Source: Paenibacillus sp. NFR01
GTDB lineage: Bacteria > Bacillota > Bacilli > Paenibacillales > Paenibacillaceae
DNA length: 64,000 bases
NCBI RefSeq assembly: GCF_900111565.1
Contig: NZ_FOIK01000003.1
Location: 62,001 to 126,000, forward strand
Reading direction: 5' to 3'
A model generated the notes under the pieces. That model was not told where the DNA came from. It saw nothing but the letters and a program-made list of their open reading frames with translations, and did not search any database. The position numbers and the translations under genes were made by a program. Shown here piece by piece: positions 61,479-64,000 of this stretch. Position 1 is the first letter of the stretch, and each line of letters begins with the position of its first letter.

Positions 61479-62824
61479 TGTTTTGGGAACTTCCCGACGA
61501 CAACTCTATATCCATCATAGAAGCCGACTCTAATCTTGCGATTACGTATGCGCAACTTCGTGACAGGGTCGGCAGCTTCCGGGAACAGCTGTCTTCGCTT
61601 TCCCCTAAGAAGCAGGTGGGCATTATTTTTGCGAGAAATACGATTGACTGTGTTGTGGCTTATTTGGCTGCGCTGAACAATAAAGATACGGTAATGCTCC
61701 TGGATGCTGGGTTGACAGAGGAAATAAAAAAAGATTATATCCAAACCTATAACGTGGATTGGGTCTTTGACAAGGAACTTATTAGGCTGGAGAATAACGA
61801 GGATGATACGCTCTATCCAGAATTAGCTGTGCTGCTTACTACTTCCGGTTCGACCGGGAGTCCGAAGCTAGTACAGCTTTCTTATAACAACTTGCAAAGC
61901 AATGCGGTCTCAATAGCGAATTATCTCAACATAACTGCCATGGAACGTCCGATCACCACACTTTCCATGGCATATTCATATGGGTTGTCGGTAATAAATA
62001 GCCACATACTTCAGAGAGCGACAATTATCCTTACAGACGAATCGGTTGTCAGTTCGCGCTTTTGGGAGTTGTTTAAGACCCATGAAGCAACTTCGTTTGC
62101 TGCTGTCCCATATTTATACCAGATGCTATACAGATTGAAGTTTGAACAAATGGAATTACCCTCGCTTCGCTCGTTCACGCAAGCAGGTGGTAGACTTGCC
62201 CAAAATTTAGCGGAATATTTTTATCAAGCGGCAAAAAAGAAGAACTGCAAATTTACGATGATGTATGGACAGACAGAGGCAACAGCCAGAATTAGTTATG
62301 TGCCTTTTGACAAGTTGCCCGAAAAAATGGGAAGTATTGGAATTGCCATACCTGATGGGAAAATAATGCTGAATGAACAAACATCTGAATTAATTTATAT
62401 AGGCCCAAATGTCATGTTGGGTTACGCCGAAACTAGGAAAGATCTGACAAAAGGGGATATTCTGAAAGGGAGCCTTCAAACCGGCGATATTGGACGAATT
62501 GATGAGGACGGGTATTTCTGGCTCGAAGGAAGGATAAAGCGATTTATCAAGCTGTATGGATTAAGAATGAATCTTGATGATCTCGAACGCTACATCAATA
62601 CGGAGTTTTCAATGCCTGTTGCATGCGTAGGGAGTGATGATATCCTTTCCGTTATTATAGAAGGGGAGGAAAACGTTGAACTCAAGGATAGTGTTCGGAA
62701 AAAACTAAAAGAACGTTATCGGATTCACCATCTGAACATCAATATAGTATTCAAGGACACCTTCCCTTTATTAGAAAATGGAAAGATTGATTATGGGAAG
62801 TTGAATAAAGAGGGCCAAATATGA
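61475..62824 (+). CDS. AMP-forming acyl/aryl ligase
   Basis: A 449-residue ANL-superfamily ligase, shorter than most. LTTSGSTGSPKLVQLS is the P-loop (about 121-136); MMYGQTEAT is the A5 core; GDIGRIDEDGYFWLEGRIKRFIKLYG holds the A7 Asp and A8 hinge; and NGKIDYGKL near the end carries the catalytic Lys. It probably activates a carboxylic acid and loads it onto the ACP encoded two genes upstream. ATGA overlap on both sides. Confidence 0.88.
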   Translation: MMFWELPDDNSISIIEADSNLAITYAQLRDRVGSFREQLSSLSPKKQVGIIFARNTIDCVVAYLAALNNKDTVMLLDAGLTEEIKKDYIQTYNVDWVFDKELIRLENNEDDTLYPELAVLLTTSGSTGSPKLVQLSYNNLQSNAVSIANYLNITAMERPITTLSMAYSYGLSVINSHILQRATIILTDESVVSSRFWELFKTHEATSFAAVPYLYQMLYRLKFEQMELPSLRSFTQAGGRLAQNLAEYFYQAAKKKNCKFTMMYGQTEATARISYVPFDKLPEKMGSIGIAIPDGKIMLNEQTSELIYIGPNVMLGYAETRKDLTKGDILKGSLQTGDIGRIDEDGYFWLEGRIKRFIKLYGLRMNLDDLERYINTEFSMPVACVGSDDILSVIIEGEENVELKDSVRKKLKERYRIHHLNINIVFKDTFPLLENGKIDYGKLNKEGQI

Positions 62825-63891
62825 TCGATCAAATTCTTTCTTCCGAGAACCCCTACAAATTGTCCCGTGATGTCAAAGAATTCATGTTGCTAAAAGAATT
62901 ACGTGAATTAACCGATTTTCATTATCGACAATGCCTGCCTTACCAAAGGATTCTTGATAAGACATCCGCAAAGATCGAAGTTAATGAATTAACCGAACTT
63001 CCATTTTTGCCGGTTCAATTGTTTAAAATGTTGGATTTGTTTTCGATGCCTGAAGAAGAACGCTTTAAGATTCTGAATTCCAGCGGGACTACAGGTCAGC
63101 AGGTATCTCGAATTCATATTGATAAATTGACTTCGGAAATGCAGACCAAAGCGTTGAATTTAATAGTGCGTAGTTACTTGGGGAAAAAAAGGCTTCCTAT
63201 GATCATTGCCGATACTAATTTATTGAAAAATCGTTCTCAATTCAGCGCGCGCCTAGCGGGCACAATTGGTTTTTCGCAATTTGGGCATCATCATCTTTAT
63301 TTATTTGACGAGGATATGAAGCTTAAAGAGGCAGAACTTTTGGAATTTCTTCAGAAGTATAAGGGTGAAAAAATATTCATATTCGGATTCACTTATATAA
63401 TTTGGGAATTTTTATTGAACAACTTTAAGCGTTCTAACCGTATTCTTGATTTAGAAGGAAGCATACTGATTCATGGAGGAGGATGGAAAAAGCTCCAAAA
63501 CCAGGCTGTATCCGATGGTATGTTTAGAGATTTGCTTAAGGAGCAGTTCAATATTTCCCAGGTCTATGATTATTACGGAATGGTAGAGCAAGTCGGATCG
63601 ATTTACATGCAGTGCGAACACGGGCATTTGCATACTCCTGACTTTGCGGATATCCTCATTCGCGATGAAGAAACCCTGAAGCCTGTTCCATACGGAACAG
63701 AAGGATTAATTCAAGTTTTAAGCATTCTTCCAAGAAGTTATCCGGGCCACAGCCTGCTTACTGAAGATAGAGGCACAATTCTCGGAGAAGACGATTGCGA
63801 ATGCGGCCGTAAAGGGAAGTATTTCATTGTTCATGGCAGACTTCCGAAAGCAGAAGCAAGAGGCTGTAGTGACACGTTTACGTTAACGTAA
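62821..63891 (+). CDS. LuxE-like acyl-protein synthetase
   Basis: A 356-residue enzyme of the LuxE/PaaK-like acyl-protein synthetase family. SSGTTG at 87-92 is the ATP-binding motif; FTYIIWEF and LIHGGGWKK are conserved LuxE features; YDYYGMVEQVGSIYMQCEHG carries conserved acidic and Cys residues; CECGRKGKYF and HGRLPKAEARGCSD form the C-terminal part. In bioluminescent bacteria LuxE activates a fatty acid as an acyl-AMP and hands it to the LuxC reductase. Here no luciferase gene is visible. It is followed by the start of another ORF, the likely reductase. Confidence 0.87.
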   Translation: MIDQILSSENPYKLSRDVKEFMLLKELRELTDFHYRQCLPYQRILDKTSAKIEVNELTELPFLPVQLFKMLDLFSMPEEERFKILNSSGTTGQQVSRIHIDKLTSEMQTKALNLIVRSYLGKKRLPMIIADTNLLKNRSQFSARLAGTIGFSQFGHHHLYLFDEDMKLKEAELLEFLQKYKGEKIFIFGFTYIIWEFLLNNFKRSNRILDLEGSILIHGGGWKKLQNQAVSDGMFRDLLKEQFNISQVYDYYGMVEQVGSIYMQCEHGHLHTPDFADILIRDEETLKPVPYGTEGLIQVLSILPRSYPGHSLLTEDRGTILGEDDCECGRKGKYFIVHGRLPKAEARGCSDTFTLT

Positions 63892-63908
63892 TTGTGGGGA
63901 GGGGAAAC

Positions 63909-64000
63909 ATGCAAATAATCATACCTAAGAAACTGCAAGATTCGGAATGGAGAGCGCAAATAAATAAAGTGGCAAATCGTTCGAACTCCATTCCTTTTGA
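63909..64000 (+). CDS. partial ORF, possible LuxC-like acyl reductase
   Basis: The first 30 codons of a gene cut by the window end. GGGGAGGGG precedes the ATG. The visible peptide begins MQIIIPKKLQDSEWR and ends NSIPF. LuxC-family acyl-CoA/acyl-protein reductases often have a PF-x-x-x-hydrophobic pattern near this position and follow LuxE genes, which is why I suggest it, but the fragment is too short for a firm call. Confidence 0.4.
   Translation, partial: MQIIIPKKLQDSEWRAQINKVANRSNSIPF

Noticed and set aside
62821..64000. A bioluminescence (lux) operon
   Set aside because: No luxA or luxB luciferase gene is present, and LuxE-like proteins are common outside light-emitting bacteria.
1..64000. 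CRISPR arrays, tRNA or rRNA genes, insertion sequences, prophage
   Set aside because: No regularly spaced repeats, cloverleaf-like sequences, transposase-like proteins, terminal inverted repeats or phage structural genes were seen on reading the window.

Overview
The window looks like chromosomal DNA of a Gram-positive, low- to mid-GC, probably spore-forming bacterium, most likely Paenibacillus or a close relative. The grounds are strong AGGAGG-type ribosome binding sites with frequent GTG and TTG starts, Rho-independent terminators after most transcription units, many one-component regulators (TetR, MarR, HxlR, WYL, LysR, XRE/MmyB, LacI, MalT-like LuxR), a purine-type riboswitch, lantibiotic-immunity (LanFEG-type) transporter genes and a sugar ABC importer without its own ATPase. 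No rRNA, tRNA, CRISPR array, transposase or phage gene was recognised. Family assignments come from reading the sequence, not from database searches.

Layout. 1-2,230: decayed ORF remnants, then a complete riboswitch-controlled gene: promoter, purine-type aptamer, intrinsic terminator and an 8-oxoguanine deaminase. 2,234-10,230: an AT-richer stretch with a U32-family peptidase/hydroxylase, an ABC-F ATPase, an exported protein, a VanZ-family protein and a VanRS-like two-component system. 10,470-26,500: GC-richer accessory DNA made of small regulator-plus-enzyme units (SDR, MmyB-type regulator, isochorismatase fold, TetR, VOC, MarR, alpha/beta hydrolase, WYL, a TetR-controlled ABC exporter, PPOX, DUF3237, DinB, EVE, azoreductase with an HxlR regulator), several with visible operators. 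26,630-32,740 (minus strand): a PAP2 protein and a LanFEG-type transporter with its two-component system, with a stalk-domain secreted protein between them and no lantibiotic structural or modification gene in view. 32,830-49,020: mixed metabolic and membrane genes, including a MalT-like regulator, a LysR/quinone oxidoreductase pair, an acyltransferase, a Zn protease, a POT peptide transporter, a Gly/Pro-rich protein, a TetR/SDR pair, an SGNH esterase, and a nucleotidyltransferase plus P-loop kinase.

49,100-57,970 is a complete glycan-use operon: LacI regulator, BadF-type kinase, GH4 phospho-glycosidase, two sugar ABC permeases, a lipoprotein binding protein and a secreted glycoside hydrolase. 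The likely order of events is extracellular cleavage, ABC uptake, intracellular phosphorylation by the kinase and cleavage by GH4, a route that needs no PTS. 58,460-64,000 (running off the end) is an AT-richer, translationally coupled cluster: cytosolic NodB-type deacetylase, GNAT protein, acyl carrier protein, FabG-like reductase, AMP-forming ligase, LuxE-like acyl-protein synthetase and the start of what may be a LuxC-like acyl reductase. This is acyl-activation and fatty-aldehyde chemistry with no luciferase gene in view, probably serving surface-glycan or lipid modification.

The two items most worth pursuing are the variant purine riboswitch, which by its geometry should be an ON switch for a purine-degrading deaminase, and the LuxE/ACP/ligase cluster at the right end.
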